The notes under the pieces were generated by a model that had not been told where the DNA came from, searched no databases, and worked only from the letters and a program-made list of their open reading frames with translations. Shown one piece after another: positions 63,945 to 64,000 of a stretch of 64,000 nt of DNA (position 1 is the first letter of the stretch; every line of letters begins with the position of its first letter). Origin of the DNA: Lachnospiraceae bacterium (GTDB lineage Bacteria > Bacillota > Clostridia > Lachnospirales > Lachnospiraceae); the NCBI GenBank assembly GCA_004558185.1, contig SFDP01000003.1, positions 1 to 64,000 on the forward strand, read 5' to 3'. Position numbers and translations under genes: made by a program.

Positions 63945-64000
63945 TTGACGAGGAAATAAGGGGCAGATTATTCCCGCAAAGGGATTGCAAAAAATTTCAC

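Noticed and set aside
1-64000. CRISPR array, tRNA, rRNA, transposase or prophage genes
   Set aside because: No regularly spaced repeats, cloverleaf-like segments or recombinase-type proteins were seen in the spacers or frames; spacers are mostly too short to hold them.

Overview
The window looks like a chromosomal stretch of an anaerobic Clostridia species, most likely a Lachnospiraceae-type gut Firmicute. The signs are era-yqzL-recO followed by an alpha2-type glycyl-tRNA synthetase, ispH overlapping a four-domain S1 gene, a six-gene Rnf complex, a sodium-pump decarboxylase cluster, an oversized 2-hydroxyacyl-CoA dehydratase activase, DacF-type carboxypeptidases, and strong purine-rich Shine-Dalgarno sites. 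This is inferred from gene content; no rRNA or species marker was compared. I saw no tRNA, rRNA, CRISPR array, transposase or prophage gene.

Layout. (1) 1-4.9 kb is a visibly AT-richer accessory block: a long stem-loop at the left edge, the R subunit of a type I restriction system without its M and S partners in the window, and an AAA ATPase. It stops sharply at an isochorismatase-type hydrolase. (2) 5.6-9.9 kb is the giant activase on the minus strand, with a divergent regulatory region. (3) 10.2-16.3 kb holds a rhomboid-like membrane protein, a sigma-70-like protein lacking the promoter-reading parts, an unknown protein, an M16C metallopeptidase and a DUF4349 lipoprotein. (4) 16.4-24.4 kb is housekeeping: era, a short yqzL, recO, glyS, a radical SAM gene, cheY, alaS and rpsU. 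(5) 24.5-32.9 kb has two D,D-carboxypeptidases around a metallophosphoesterase, scpAB and a heterodimeric ABC exporter. (6) 33.1-37.7 kb is a two-gene signalling unit: a c-di-GMP phosphodiesterase with two solute-binding-type sensor domains, overlapping a solute-binding lipoprotein without a permease.

(7) 37.8-43.0 kb is a biotin-dependent sodium-pump cluster with two different carboxyltransferase subunits, one biotin carrier, one OadG-like subunit and one sodium-pumping beta subunit. It suggests a transcarboxylase joined to a sodium-translocating decarboxylase. (8) 43.1-49.6 kb has TetR and RpiR regulators, a flavoprotein, cmk, ispH, rpsA-like and cheR. (9) 49.6-56.9 kb has a DEDD-type nuclease on the minus strand, then rnfCDGEAB and a GH25 lysozyme-like gene. 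Both ion-coupled systems (the decarboxylase cluster and Rnf) lie in one window, which fits a sodium- or proton-based anaerobic energy economy. (10) 56.9-64 kb has an AP2/HNH-type protein, a SleB-like hydrolase, thrC, a small membrane protein, citrate synthase and aminopeptidase P.

The most interesting points are the composite carboxyltransferase/sodium pump, the sigma-like protein without DNA-recognition regions, the AP2-HNH relic, the sensor-phosphodiesterase/lipoprotein pair, a 54-nt dispersed repeat placed just after two stop codons, and several clean dyads that look like operators.
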